DNA from: Pachyseris speciosa
Taxonomy: Eukaryota; Cnidaria; Anthozoa; Scleractinia; Pachyseridae
Length of the DNA stretch: 64,000 nucleotides
Reading direction: 5' to 3'
Assembly (NCBI GenBank): GCA_016490735.1
Contig: JAEMWC010000214.1
Coordinates: 495,001 to 559,000, forward strand
Every line of letters starts with the position of its first letter. Position 1 is the stretch's first letter. Made by a program: the position numbers and the translations under genes. Below, in pieces: positions 36,083-46,754 of this stretch. The notes under the pieces are model-generated. The model had not been told where the DNA came from. It did no database searches and saw only the letters and a list, made by a program, of their open reading frames with translations.

Positions 36083-36341
36083 ATTTCGGACTGGAGTCAA
36101 GTTTTAGTCTCTAGCTTTCCCCTTTAGATTTAATATTTACATATTGTTAAGCGATTTTTGATTCTGTTTAACGTAATCGTAAGACGAATCAGTAATAATA
36201 TTAATAATAATATTTATATTTATAATAGTAATATTTAAGGACTGGTCCGCCTAGATTAGCTGTAAAGCTAATTGCGGCCAAGTCCACCAAGAATTATCCA
36301 CTTGCAGAAGAGTTGAAATAAACTTAAACTTCAACTTGAAC

Positions 36342-39300
36342 TTGAAAACACTTAAGAGCATGTTGAAAGTAGATGGTTTTTTACTGTCTGTGATGGGTAC
36401 TTCTTGTGCGCTAGTGAGGAGCGTGTCCAATCAATTCCTAATTTCCGAGATTTTGAATGTCGGTCAAAATCTCACTCTTTGAAAACTTGTTAGAGGTGGT
36501 TGTTACTAACTCTTTTGAGTACTACTTGTGCATACGGTGTAGAGTGCGTCCCGTCACTTCCTAATTATCCAGTTTTTGACTCTTGGTGATAATCTCACTC
36601 CTTTAAAAGTCTTAATAGCATGTTGAAAGAAAGTTGTTTTCACTAGGTATGACTAGTACTACCTGTGGGTACGGGGTGGAGCGCGCAACATCAATTCCTT
36701 GTTTCCATGATTTTAAACGTTGTTCATAATTTTACTCTTGGAAAACTTGTAACAGCATGTTGAAAGTAGGTGGTTTTTACTAGCTGTCATGAGTACTACT
36801 TGTGCAAACGGTGTGGAGAGCGCCTCATTAATTCCTAATGTTCCAGTTTTGGAACATCTCTCATAATCTCACTCTTTGAAAACTTAAAACAGCAGCTTGA
36901 AAGAAGGTAGTTGTTACAAGTTGTGATGAGTAGTACTTTCGCGCACGGTGTAGAGCGAGTCCTATCAATGCCTGATTTCAGAGATTTTGAACCGAGATGG
37001 TGATTAGTACAACTTGTTTGGACGGTGTGAAGCGCGTGCCATCTATTTCTCATTTCCAAGATTTTGACTCTCCATCATAATCTCATTGTCTGAAAACTTG
37101 TGAGAGCATGTTGAAAGTAGATGGTTTTTACTAGCTGTGATGAGAACTACTTGTACGCACGGTGTGGAGCGCGTCTCAGCAATTCCTGATTTCCGAGATT
37201 TTGACTGAGGGTCATAATCTCACTCTTTTTAAACTTAAAAGAGCACGTTGAAAGTAGGTAGTTGTTACTAGTTGTGATGGGAAGTACTTTTGCGCACGGT
37301 GTAAAGCGCGTCCTATCAATTTTTGATTTCCGAGATTTTCTTACTTTTCTTACTGACAATCTTACTCTTTGTTAACCTTTTAGAGCATCTTCAAAGTACG
37401 TGGTTTTTACTAGCTGTGATGAGTACTACTTGTGCATACGGCGTCGAGTGCATCCCATCATTTCCTAATTATCCAGTTTTTGACTCTTGGTCATAATGTC
37501 TCTCTTTGAAAAGTCTTAAGAACATGTTGAAAGAAAGTTGTTTTCACTAGCTATGACTAGTACTACCTGTGCGTACGGGGTGGAGCGCGGAACATCAATT
37601 CCTGGTTTCCATGATTTTAAACGTTGGTCATAATTTTAGTCTTGGAAACCTTGTAACAGAATGTTGAAAGTAGGTTGTTTTTACTAGCTGTCATGAGTAC
37701 TACTTGTGCAAACGGTGTGGAGTAAGCTTCATTAATTCCTAATGTTCCAGTTCTGGAACCTCCCTGATAATCTCACTCTTTGAAAAGAGCTCGTCCTATC
37801 AATTCCAGGTTCACGAGAGTTTGAAACTCGGTGATAATCTCACTCTTTGAAAACAATAAAGAGCATGTCTAAAGTAGATGGTTTTTCATAGCTGTCATGA
37901 GTACTCCTTTTCCGGCGGTGTGGAGGGCTTCCCACAAATTCCTGATTACCGAGATTTTGACTCTCGCTTGTTAGCGTGTTGAAAATAAGTGGTTTTTCCT
38001 AGCTATGATGAGTACTATTTGTGCACATGGTGTGGAGTGCTTCCCATTGCTTCCAATCTTTCGAATTTTTGATTCTCTGTCATCATCTCACTCTATGAAA
38101 ACTCTTAAGAGTATGTTGAAAGTACGTGCTTTTTCCTAGCTGCGATGAGTACTACTTGTGCGCACGGTGTGGAGCTTGTCCCATCAATTCCCTATAACTG
38201 AGATATTCAGTCGCTCATAATCTTACTCTTTGAAAACTTGTTAGAGCTTGTTGAAAGTACGTCGTTTTTACTAGCATTCATGAGTACTACTTGAGCGCAC
38301 GTTGCGTAGCGCGTCCCATCACTTCCTGATTTCCTAGATTTTGACTGTCGGTCAGAATGTCACCCATTCAAAGTTGGAAAAGTATGTTTAAAGTAGGTGC
38401 TTTAGCTAGTTGTAATGATTACTACTGACAGTCATAATCTCACTCTTTCAAAACTGTAAGAGCAAGTTGAAGGTAGCCTATTCTTACAACTTCTCTTTGT
38501 AGAGTGCGTACCATGAATTTCTGATTTCCGAGATTTCGACTCTCGCTCGTAATCTCACGCCTTGAAAACACTTAAGAGCATGTTGAAAGTAGGTGGCTTT
38601 TACGAGCACTGGTACTACTTGTGCTCAGAGTGTGGATTCCTGATTTCCTAGATTTTGTCTGTCAGTCAGATTGTCACTCTTTGAAAAGTTATAAAAGCAT
38701 GTTTAAAGTAGGTGCTTTTACTAGTTGTGATGAGTAGTACTTCCTGATTTCCAAGATTTTGTTTCTCCATGATAATCTCACTGTCTGAAAACTTAAAAGA
38801 GCATGTTGAAAGTATATAGTTGTCATTAGATGTGATGAGTAGTAGTTTTGCGCACGGTGTAGAGCGCCTTCTATCAATTCCTTATTTTCGAGACTTTGAA
38901 CCTCGGTGATAATCTAACTCTTTGAAAACTTTTTAGACCATCTTCAAATTACGTGGTTTTTGCTAGCTGTCATGAGTACTACCTTTGCGCACGGTTAGAG
39001 CGCGTCCCATGAAGTACTAATTTGCGAGATTTTGACTGTCGGTCATAATGTCAGTCTTTAAAACTTGTAAGAGCAAGTTCAAAGTAGCTGGTTGTTACTA
39101 TCTCTGATGAGTACTACTTGTGGGCGTATTGTAGAGTTGGTACCATGACTTTCTGATTGTCGAGATTTTGACTCTCTGTCATACTCTCGCTCTTTAAAAA
39201 TTTGGAGAGCATGTTGAAAGAAGGTGGTTTTCACTACTATGATTAGCACTACTTGTGCGCACGGTGTGAAGCGCGTCCCATCAATTCCTGCTTTCCGAGA

Positions 39301-40336
39301 TTTGAACTCATGGTCATAATGTCACTCTTTGAAAACTTAAAAGAGCATGTTGAAAGTAGGTAGTTGTTACTAGTTGTGATAAGTAGTAGTTTTGCGCAAG
39401 GTGTAGAGCGCATCTTATTAATTCCTGATTTCCCAGATTTTGACCCTACTTGTGTTGATCTTACTCTCTAAAAACTTGTTAGAGCATCTTTAAAGTAGAT
39501 GGTTTTTACTAGCTGTGATGAGTACTACTTGTGCGCGCCGTGGAAAGCGCTTCCCATAAATTTCTGATTTGCGAGATTTTGACTGTCTGTCATAATCTCA
39601 GTGTTGAAAGAGAAAGGTGAAAGTAGCTGATTTTTACTAGCTCTGATGAGTACTACTAGTGCGCACGTTGTAGAGCGCGTCCCATCAATTCCCGATTTCC
39701 GAGATTTTGGCTCTCGCTCATAATCTCACTCTTTGAAAACTTAGAAGAGCACTTTTAAAGTAGGTGGTTGTTACTAGCTGTGATGAGTACTATTTGTTCA
39801 CTCTGTGTGGATCGCGTCCATTCAATTCCTGACTTGCGAGATTTTGACCATCGGTGATAATCTCACTCTTTAGAAACATTTAAGAGGATGTTTCAAGTAG
39901 TGGTTTTTAGTAGCTTTCATGAGTACTACTTTTGCGGAATGTGTGGAGCTGGTGCCACATTCCTCATATGCGAGATTTTGAAAACTTGTAAGAGCATGTT
40001 GAAAGTAGCTGGTTTTTACTTGCTGTGATGAGTGCTACTTGTGCTTAAATTATTATTATATATTTCCGAGATATTGGCTATCGGTCTTTGAAAACACTTA
40101 AGAGCATGTTGAAAGTTGGTGGTTTTCACTAGCTGTGATTAGTACTACTTGTGCTCACGCTGTGGAGCGCGTCCCATCAATTCCTGATTTCTGAGATTTT
40201 GACTCTGTTTCATAATCTCACTCTTTTACTAGCTATGATGGGTACTACTTGTGCGCACTGTGTGGAACGCGTCCCATTAATTCCTGATTGCCGAGATAGT
40301 CGTTCATAATATCACTCGTTCAAAACTTGTAAAAGC
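36342..40336 (-). repeat. Satellite array, block C, inverted orientation
   Basis: About 29 monomers of the same unit, ending exactly at the 6-bp target site of the large Polinton (TTGTTG at 40,337-40,342). Several monomers are fused or shortened. No gene is seen. Confidence 0.95.
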
Positions 40337-40342
40337 TTGTTG
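40337..40342 (+). repeat. Target-site duplication, left copy (TTGTTG)
   Basis: The same 6-mer occurs at 60,681-60,686. Removing the element and one copy restores AAAGCTTGTTGACAAGGGG, close to the satellite unit at ~32,460 (GCTTGTTGAAAGGGG). A 6-bp duplication is the norm for Polinton integrases. Confidence 0.85.
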
Positions 40343-40513
40343 ACACATGTTGAATGGGGGTTCTGGGACAGCTTCACACAACAAAATGCATATCAAACAG
40401 AGCCTCGTCACTTTGCTCCTCGGCTCTGTTTGATATGCATTTTATTGTGTTTGCTGTGCCCAGAATCCCCATTTAACATGTGTGTCTTTTAATAAACACA
40501 ACTCGAATAGCGG
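40343..40513 (+). repeat. Left terminal inverted repeat, itself a fold-back
   Basis: It matches the inverted right end (60,515-60,680) almost throughout. The outer ~146 bp is self-complementary: the first ~60 bp pair with the following ~65 bp around a loop near 40,405-40,420, so the terminal motif AACATGTGT occurs at both edges of the repeat. The homology ends at ...AATAGCGG, right beside the truncated polymerase. Confidence 0.93.
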
Positions 40514-40519
40514 CTTCTC

Positions 40520-43500
40520 CAGCAAGGCGAAAAACAACACTACTGCTCTGTAAAGAGGCTTTCATCTCTGCTTTATGACCAAACCAAACACAAAGACAAA
40601 AAACACTTCTGCGTGATGTGCCTAATCGGTTTCACAACAGACAAGATCCTAGCCGACCACCGAAAACACCGCAACGGTATCAATGGAACCCCCACAAGGA
40701 TAGAAATGCCTGAAGAAGGAAAAAACGTATTGGAATACAAAAATTACAGTAAAGAAATGAAAGCACCCAACGTAATCTACGCCAACTTTGAATCTTTTAT
40801 TGAAAACATCCCCGAAAACCAATGCGCACGAACCGCTTGCACAGAAAAAATAAAGAAACACACAACTTGTGGTTTCGCGGTAACATGTGTCAAAAGTGGT
40901 GGGCAAAGTTGCACAGTCAAGAAATACAGACAAGGATGTGATGGGGACAAAAATGCAGTGGAGGTGTTTCTAGATTATGTTTTTAGCTTGGAAAAGGAAC
41001 TTCGCGAAAGTTTACAAACTGCTGTGCCGATTTGTTTGACAGAAGATGACAAGCAAATATTCAAAAAAGCCCAAAATTGCCATATTTGCAACGAAAGCCT
41101 TGTAAAACCAGAATTTTTGGATTCATTGTCTGTATGGGACTACAATACAGGCAAGTACTGCGGGCAAAGCCATCGGGGTTGCTTTTACAATGGTTTGAGA
41201 AATATTAAATTTGAAGGCCCCCACGCGCAAAGAAAACCAATAAAAGACATTGATAAATGGATTAAACAAAACCAAACAAAATGCGTTTTCTGCGATGAAC
41301 CGCTTACCCGCCAAAAGCACAGAGATGCAGTGAAAGATCACTGCCACATTACAGGCAAATTTCGCGGCGCCGCCCACGATGCGTGCAACAAAAAGCTTCG
41401 AATAAACCCCAAACCATTTCCATCCCTGTCGTGTTCCACAACTTGAAAGGCTACGACGCTCACCACGTGATGCAGGGGTTGGCCAAAATTTGGGGCACAG
41501 GCGAAATATCCTGCATTGCCAAAAACATGGAAACATACATTTCATTTTCTCTGGGTGGCCTGCGTTTTATTGACAGCAACCAATTCCTTCTTGCCAGCCT
41601 TGACGCACTGGTGAAAGCTACGCCAAGAGAGATACTGAAAATAACGAAAAGGCTCTGCCCCACCTCCGGTCGGGAGGAAAAGAGGGCCCAAGCGCAGCTG
41701 GCCGAAACAGCGAAATTTGATTTGTTATGCAAGAAGGGGATTTACCCCTACGAGTGCATGGATTCGTGGGAAAGATTCAACGAAACAAGTCTCCCCGCGA
41801 AAGAGCGTTTCTTCAGCCACCTTTCCGGTGAGCACATCTCAGACGACGATTACCGCCACGCGCACGAAGTTTGGGAAACGTTCGGCTGCAACACCCTCGG
41901 CGACTATCACGACCTGTACGTTAAAACGGACGTCGCCCTTCTGGCCGATGTATTTGAAAACTTCCGCGATCTTTCCAAAGGCAGTATGGGTTGGATCCAG
42001 CCAACTACTACACATCCCCAGGCCTGTCGTGGGACGCGCTCCTGAAAAAGACAGGAGCCAAGCTGGAACTCCTGACAGACGTGGATAAGCATCTTTTCAT
42101 TGAGCGTGGGATGCGAGGAGGCATTTCAATGGTAAGCAAGAGGTACGTCAAAGCAAACAACCCCCTGGTTCCAGGTTATGATGACAGCAAACCAACAACT
42201 TTTATCATGCACTATGCTGCAAACAACCTTTATGGATGGGCAATGAGCAAAGCACTTCCAGTAGGAAAGTTCAAGTAGAATTCTTGGGTCCCCGCAGAGG
42301 AAGAAGTTCTGGAGATTCCAGAAGACGGCAAAAAGGGCTATTTCCTTGAAGTCGACCTTGAGTACCCTCGAGAGCTCCACGAAGAGCACAATGGCTATCC
42401 TCTTGCACCTGAGAAAAAGGCCGTAAAAAAAAGAATGGATGTCCCGTACCAAAAGAAAATGATAAATGATCTAAATCTAAACCCTCCAGATTGCCAGAAG
42501 CTTTTGCTGACGTTGCAGGACAAAACGAACTACGTTGTACACTACCGCAACCTCCAGTTCTACCTAAAACAGGGCATGCAGCTAAAGAAAGTACATAGAA
42601 TGCTGGAGTTCGAACAAAAGAAATGGATGGAGCCGTACATCACTATGAGCACAAAATTCAGAAAAAAGGCCAAAAACACATTCGGAAAAGACTTCTACAA
42701 ACTCATGAACAACTCTGTATTCGGTAAAACCATGGAAAACTCTCGCAGCCGCACGGATGTGAAACTGGTCCGCCCACACGAGACAACCAGGATGAGAAAG
42801 CTGATTGCAAACCCACTGTACGCACGTCACGAGTTCTTCCCAAATGATCTTGCGGGGATATGCATGCGCAAAAGCAAACTATGCCTAAACAAACCTGTTT
42901 ACACCGGCGCGACAATCTTGGAAAACAGTAAAATTCTGATGGATGACTTCTACTACAATGTCCTGAAAAAGGAGTATGGAGACAAATGTGAATTGTTGTA
43001 CACAGATACGGACAGTTTCATGGTTCTGATACAAACAGATGACATATACAAAGATATGGGGCCTGGAGGTTGCCTCGGCCAAAATCTCTTCGACACAAGC
43101 GACTACCCGAAAACCCACCCGCTGCATTCACAAACCAACAAAAAGGTTTTGGGGAAAATGAAAGATGAGTGCGCGGGCGCCCCGATCGCAGAGTATGTCG
43201 GTTTGCGGCCAAAGATGTATTCTGTTATGATGGCCAACGAAAAAAACATGAAAAAGGCCAAAGGTGTAAAAAAGAACGTGGTCAAAAAAGAAATCAGGCA
43301 CGAGCAGTACAAAGAAACATTGTTAGCCAAGAAGAAGCTGACGCACGGAAAGAACATTCTCCGAAGCGAAAAGCACAACATCTTTGGAATAGACGTGAAC
43401 AAGACTTCTCTGTCTGCGTTTGATACCAAAAAGGTTGGATAGATGAGGATGGTATCAACACAAACGCTTTCGGTTACAATCCTCTGCCGACCGCTGAAGA

Positions 43501-43675
43501 AATGAAAGCACTTGATAAATGGTTTGATGGTCTTTTCGAATGCAACCAGCCCCCACCAATGCCTACTGAAGAAGAGCTGGAAAGACTTGATGAGTGGTTA
43601 GATGAGCTTTTCAGGGGTAGCTACACACCTCCAAACACACCTTATATAACTGGAAGCCGAATATTAACAAATTAA
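40520..43675 (+). pseudogene. DNA polymerase B (protein-primed type), 5'-truncated and broken
   Basis: The frame is open from the TIR edge: QHYCSVKRLSSLLYDQTK, a zinc knuckle, an exonuclease-domain start VIYANFESFIENI, paired CxxC motifs (CHIC, CVFC) and an endonuclease-VII-like insert (KDHCHITGKFRGAAH). After a frameshift (~41,415): VVFHNLKGYDAHHVM and YHDLYVKTDVALLADVF. After another (~41,985): motif A region HYAANNLYGWAMS (Ala for the expected Asp). A TAG (42,276) replaces an expected Trp. Motif B NNSVFGKTMEN and motif C YTDTDS follow, then a frameshift at ~43,436. The N-terminal domain is missing. Confidence 0.88.
43576..43612 (+). repeat. 37-bp direct repeat, copy 1
   Basis: It is identical to 44,233-44,269. 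It encodes ERLDEWLDELF-like residues at the end of the polymerase frame; the second copy encodes the same residues at the end of the basic protein and, antisense, the integrase C-terminus. Confidence 0.9.
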
Positions 43676-43769
43676 GCCTTCTAGACACAACACCCATCCT
43701 TTTGTCGGGCGTTGTGCCTAGAAGGCTTAATTTGTTAATATTCGGCTTCCAGTTATATAAGGTGTGTTT
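43633..43769. repeat. Long perfect-stem hairpin at the polymerase stop codon
   Basis: Arms 43,633-43,691 and 43,711-43,769 are 59 bp each with one mismatch, around a 19-nt loop. The polymerase TAA (43,673-43,675) lies in the left arm. In RNA it would form a very stable stem and could terminate or protect the transcript; in DNA it could extrude as a cruciform. It has no sequence similarity to the TIR stem but the same position relative to a terminal motif. Confidence 0.93.
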
Positions 43770-43787
43770 GTCCGTGCTTCGCTGCGG

Positions 43788-43812
43788 CCAGAACCCCCAT
43801 TTAACATGTGTG
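43788..43812 (+). repeat. Orphan copy of the element's terminal motif
   Basis: These 25 bp match the last bases of the right TIR (CCATTTAACATGTGTG and the preceding CCAGAACCC). It follows the 43,633-43,769 hairpin just as the terminal motif follows the hairpin in the TIR. It is an internal terminus-like module. Confidence 0.85.
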
Positions 43813-43891
43813 TGTTAGCAAAACCGGTTTAACAGGTTTAACCGGTTAAAACCGGTTTGGAAATATAATTTATTTTTTATGTTAGGTTTCT
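43813..43891. repeat. AACCGGTT iterons
   Basis: Several overlapping palindromic ACCGGTT units occur at ~43,821-43,858. A related inverted block lies at ~60,390-60,425 near the right end (TTCAAACCGGTTAAACAGG). They may be paired binding sites inside each end, e.g. for replication or integration. No protein is assigned. Confidence 0.5.
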
Positions 43892-44278
43892 ATGAGGTCT
43901 CCACCACAAAATAGGGCTGAAATAATGCGAAAGTCTTCCCCCGCTCAGCGCATTCGAGCGCTTATAAAATTTGAAAGAATTCCCGTCGAAGGTGAGAAAA
44001 AGTTAACCAGAAGGCAGATTAAAAAGCTGCGCAGGGAGCGGAAAAAAAGACTAACCCCAAGCCCAACCGCGCCGGAGCTTGACCCTAAAATACAGATGTT
44101 GCCTCCAGAATTACAAGAAAAAGTTCTTAAAGAGTTTATACAAATAAAAGTTAAAGAGAAGAAAGATAGATGGGATAAAATTCACGAGGAACTTTTTAAA
44201 CACGAGTTTTTCAAGGAAAAAGAAGAAGATAGGCTGGAAAGACTTGATGAGTGGTTAGATGAGCTTTTCTGGTGGTAG
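43892..44278 (+). CDS. Basic LPPEL-motif protein, copy 2a
   Basis: 128 residues, intact from ATG to TAG. The N-terminus is basic (KKLTRRQIKKLRRERKKR). The family block is MLPPELQEKVLKEFIQIK followed by DRWDKIHEELF. The C-terminus is ERLDEWLDELFWW. Its last ~24 bp overlap the 3' end of the integrase on the other strand (tail to tail). The basic region suggests nucleic-acid binding or nuclear targeting; this is not demonstrated. Function unknown. Confidence 0.7.
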   Translation: MRSPPQNRAEIMRKSSPAQRIRALIKFERIPVEGEKKLTRRQIKKLRRERKKRLTPSPTAPELDPKIQMLPPELQEKVLKEFIQIKVKEKKDRWDKIHEELFKHEFFKEKEEDRLERLDEWLDELFWW

Positions 44279-45249
44279 CTCTGTGTTTGGCGGAATAACC
44301 AGCAGCTCTTTGCGCACAAAACTGCGTTGGGGCCCATCATACAAATAATACAAAACAGGCGTGTCAGGTTTGACGACAGTTCTTTCGATCTTGAAGACTT
44401 TCAAAGACCAGACAGGGTCTGTGGCTCTTTTTTTGCCGCCCTCCAGCTCGACCGGTTGGTAAAGATAGCGGACGTTGACAACAAGGGGAAGCTGCTTTTC
44501 GCGGTTCCCAACAGGCCTTTTATATGTGGTTCAAGGTTTGGAAGCAACCGCTTTTTCTTTAATTGCAACCGCCGGTTTCTTTACTGTGAGGCTTGTTTCC
44601 TCGTTGTTCAAGGTTTCAACAACCTCTGGAAGCCGTTTCACCCACGCGACAGACCGCTGGCCTTCCTGCAAACGCATTTCCACAGCGTACTGGTAACCAA
44701 ACAAGCGCTCCGCCAGAGTGCGGTTGAAAAGCTCCACAATTGCCTGATCGCGGTGAATTTCTGGCTGCCCGCGTCTGATATATACTTTGTTGTTTCCTAT
44801 CTCTTTTGTGACCTCACCCATAAATTCACGCCCAGGATCCACCTGCAGCATTTCCGGCCATTTCAAAGGCGAACGTTTGTAAATTTTGCGAAACCCCGCG
44901 GCGACCTCGTCGGAGTTTTTCGAGGTCAAAGGTTCGGCTTCTTTGTAGCAGCTGGCAACGTCAACAACCGTAAGCGCATACTTGTACACCTTGCGCTCGC
45001 GGGGAAGTTTGTCATGCGGCAAAAAAGAAGGTCAGCTTGGTGCACCTTGTTGGGTGTGAAAACATCGAACTTCGGTCGAGGAATGCGTTTCGGCGCCGGA
45101 AGATAGATCTGCCAAAGCGCCTGCCTGATGAGCCACTTTTTTGCATCATCCTTGGAAATCTTTGCAGCTTCAGCCAGTTTTTTAATCGCAGCTAGTCCTT
45201 TCCAATAGCCACCTGGGCTGTAATAAATCTTTTCGAGTTTGGCGTCCAT
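44255..45249 (-). pseudogene. Retroviral-type (DDE) integrase, one frameshift and one stop
   Basis: The ATG at 45,249 gives MDAKLEKIYYSPGGYWKGLA. The core has VHQADLLF, LQVDPGREF and DQAIVELFNRTL as the three catalytic sites, with the same spacing as the first element's copy. The end is SFVRKELLVIPPNTELPPEK. One T appears missing in the T-run near 45,022, and an in-frame TGA lies at 44,528-44,530. It is clearly homologous to 11,262-12,271 along its length. Confidence 0.87.
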
Positions 45250-45334
45250 ATTTCAACGCATATGAAACTTCAAACCAGCTGCGCTGGGGCCTTTTTCTTT
45301 TTACCCACCGAAGGCTAAAGGAAATGAAAAGCAG

Positions 45335-45739
45335 CTATTTCTTCCTTTTCAGCTTAGTTTTGATTTTTCTTAATTTTGCCGCTACACCTCTTTCACTTTG
45401 TGGATGAACTTGACTCGCCGCCGCACCTATTTCACTTTGTGGGCGAACTTGAAAAAGTAATTGATTTGCCACCATATTTAATGCTATAAATGGAATTGCT
45501 CTTAATAAACCATCCATCAATAATGAGTTCACGTTACCATGCGTCTTTCCCAGCTGATCAATCTCTTCCATAAGTTCTTTATGCACATTTTCCCATCCCA
45601 TTTTGTTCCGATCATTAACTTTTGCTTTAATCAACTCATAGTTGAGTTTTTCTTTCAGCTCTGGAGGTAGTTGTTTAATACCTTCCAGAAGATTCATTTT
45701 TGATTGGGTGCAATTGCACTTCGCGGGTTGGGTGTCCAT
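45335..45739 (-). CDS. LPPEL-motif protein, copy 2b
   Basis: 134 residues, intact from the ATG at 45,739. It opens MDTQPAKCNCTQSKMNLLEG, then IKQLPPELKEKLNYELIK and the GWENVHKELM signature. A mildly hydrophobic middle (LLRAIPFIALNMVANQLLF) could sit in or on a membrane. Near the C-terminus are two copies of a nine-residue repeat (QVRPQSEIG / QVHPQSERG) and a lysine-rich tail. It is the clearest full-length member of the accessory family in this element. Confidence 0.75.
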   Translation of the reverse strand: MDTQPAKCNCTQSKMNLLEGIKQLPPELKEKLNYELIKAKVNDRNKMGWENVHKELMEEIDQLGKTHGNVNSLLMDGLLRAIPFIALNMVANQLLFQVRPQSEIGAAASQVHPQSERGVAAKLRKIKTKLKRKK

Positions 45740-45759
45740 ATATTAACGCGCATCAATCT

Positions 45760-46185
45760 TCAAATGAAACGGAAAGCCGCGTAGCCCAAAGCTAGAGACC
45801 CGGCGCCTAAAAAAAGAAGCTCGCCCTTTTTTTGCTGCTCGTTCGGCTGGTAGAAATCGGAGAACTTGTGTTCTTTCAGTGGGGCCATAAGTCGGTTGGG
45901 ATGGGCCTGGTTGTAAAGTTTGAAAGCGTAGTCGGTGTTGGTGAAGTTCTGCTTTGCCTGCGCTTTGATTTGCTCGTTGGTCTGAATCCAGTCAAGGAGC
46001 TATGTGCGCTGGCGGTTGTATTTCGCGTAAGCCGCCTGGTAATCCTCGAGAGCTTTGTCGTGTCTCTTTTTTTCGTCAAGCGCGGCGTCGTCGCTGCCGC
46101 CAAGAGCCTTAGCAAGATAATTGCCACCGATAAAGGTTGCCGCATTGAGGATCGCGCCGCCAACAACTATTGCGACGGTTGCCAT
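45760..46185 (-). pseudogene. Small virion-type membrane protein, one amber codon
   Basis: One frame of 142 codons with a single TAG at 46,000. It starts MATVAIVVGGAILNAATFIG (hydrophobic), then a charged helix (KKRHDKALEDYQAAYAKYNR), then after the stop LLDWIQTNEQIKAQAKQNFT, FKLYNQAHPNRLM, and a second hydrophobic segment (ELLFLGAGSLALGYAAF). Two membrane anchors flanking a helical middle recur in animal Polintons; the function is unknown. Confidence 0.65.
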
Positions 46186-46235
46186 ATTCTCATGAGTTTA
46201 TTTTTTAAATCGCGGGTATTTGGAGAGCAGCTGGT

Positions 46236-46457
46236 TTAAACGTTGGAAGGAATGATTTTTTCGTCTATAAGATAGCCTTTGAGCGCGATGGCCCCCGTCG
46301 TAACGGCAGCAAACTCAAAAAAGCTCGTTAAACTGCTGCAGGGGTCAGATATGAAATTTATTTTTAAAACCCTTTTCACTGCCCAACCAACGCCAGTAAT
46401 TATGCCGGTAAGAACAACTCCATCCATGACAGCTTTGATAAGCTTGTTGTCAGTCAT
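46236..46457 (-). CDS. Small two-segment membrane protein
   Basis: From the ATG at 46,457 the product is 73 residues: MTDNKLIKAVMDGVVLTGII, TGVGWAVKRVLKI, a polar link, then FFEFAAVTTGAIALKGYLID. Two hydrophobic stretches suggest an integral membrane protein. A TATA-like run lies directly before the ATG. I know no family for it. Confidence 0.55.
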   Translation of the reverse strand: MTDNKLIKAVMDGVVLTGIITGVGWAVKRVLKINFISDPCSSLTSFFEFAAVTTGAIALKGYLIDEKIIPSNV

Positions 46458-46508
46458 GCCTATAAAAAAATGCAAAAGTTTAAATAAAATAATTGGGCGG
46501 TTGAGGTT

Positions 46509-46704
46509 TTAACTTTTTATCAGCTTCTTTTTTTTTTTAGCCGATTTTTCATGTTTGCTTTTGCTTTCATCATCTTCATTAATTAACAAATCGTCAGGAG
46601 CGTGATCTTGATCTTCTATGTCCTCCTCCTCAACAAATACAAGCCTGAGGAGACGGGGGTTTTGTTTTTCTATAGTCCTCCCACGAAAAGGAAAAACGTT
46701 TCAT
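46509..46704 (-). pseudogene. Small acidic/lysine-tailed ORF with one frameshift
   Basis: The ATG at 46,704 gives MKRFSFSWEDYRKTKPPSP. A shift at the G/C homopolymer (~46,655) leads into RLVFVEEEDIEDQDHAPDDL, then a lysine-rich end and TAA. I infer one gene of about 65 codons; it is too short and broken to assign a function. Confidence 0.4.
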
Positions 46705-46754
46705 GGTTCTGAATGCATTTGAAGCACATTGCTATGTACAAATGCTGCAAATAT

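Larger units (their letters stand above)
32866..36341 (+). mobile_element. CR1-like LINE copy inserted in satellite
   Basis: It sits in the satellite phrase CTCTTTGAAAACACTTAAG: the left flank ends CTCTTTGA and the right flank resumes TTGAAAACACTTAAG, implying a short target duplication (TTGA). The order is an ORF1 remnant, endonuclease, a deletion around 34,650-34,870, RT, C-terminal domain, and a 3' tail of repeated AACTTGA-like units ending at ~36,341. Several stops and an internal deletion make it inactive. Confidence 0.85.

Noticed and set aside
40360..40480. Strong hairpin considered as an RNA gene
   Set aside because: It is part of the terminal inverted repeat and recurs at the other end of the element.
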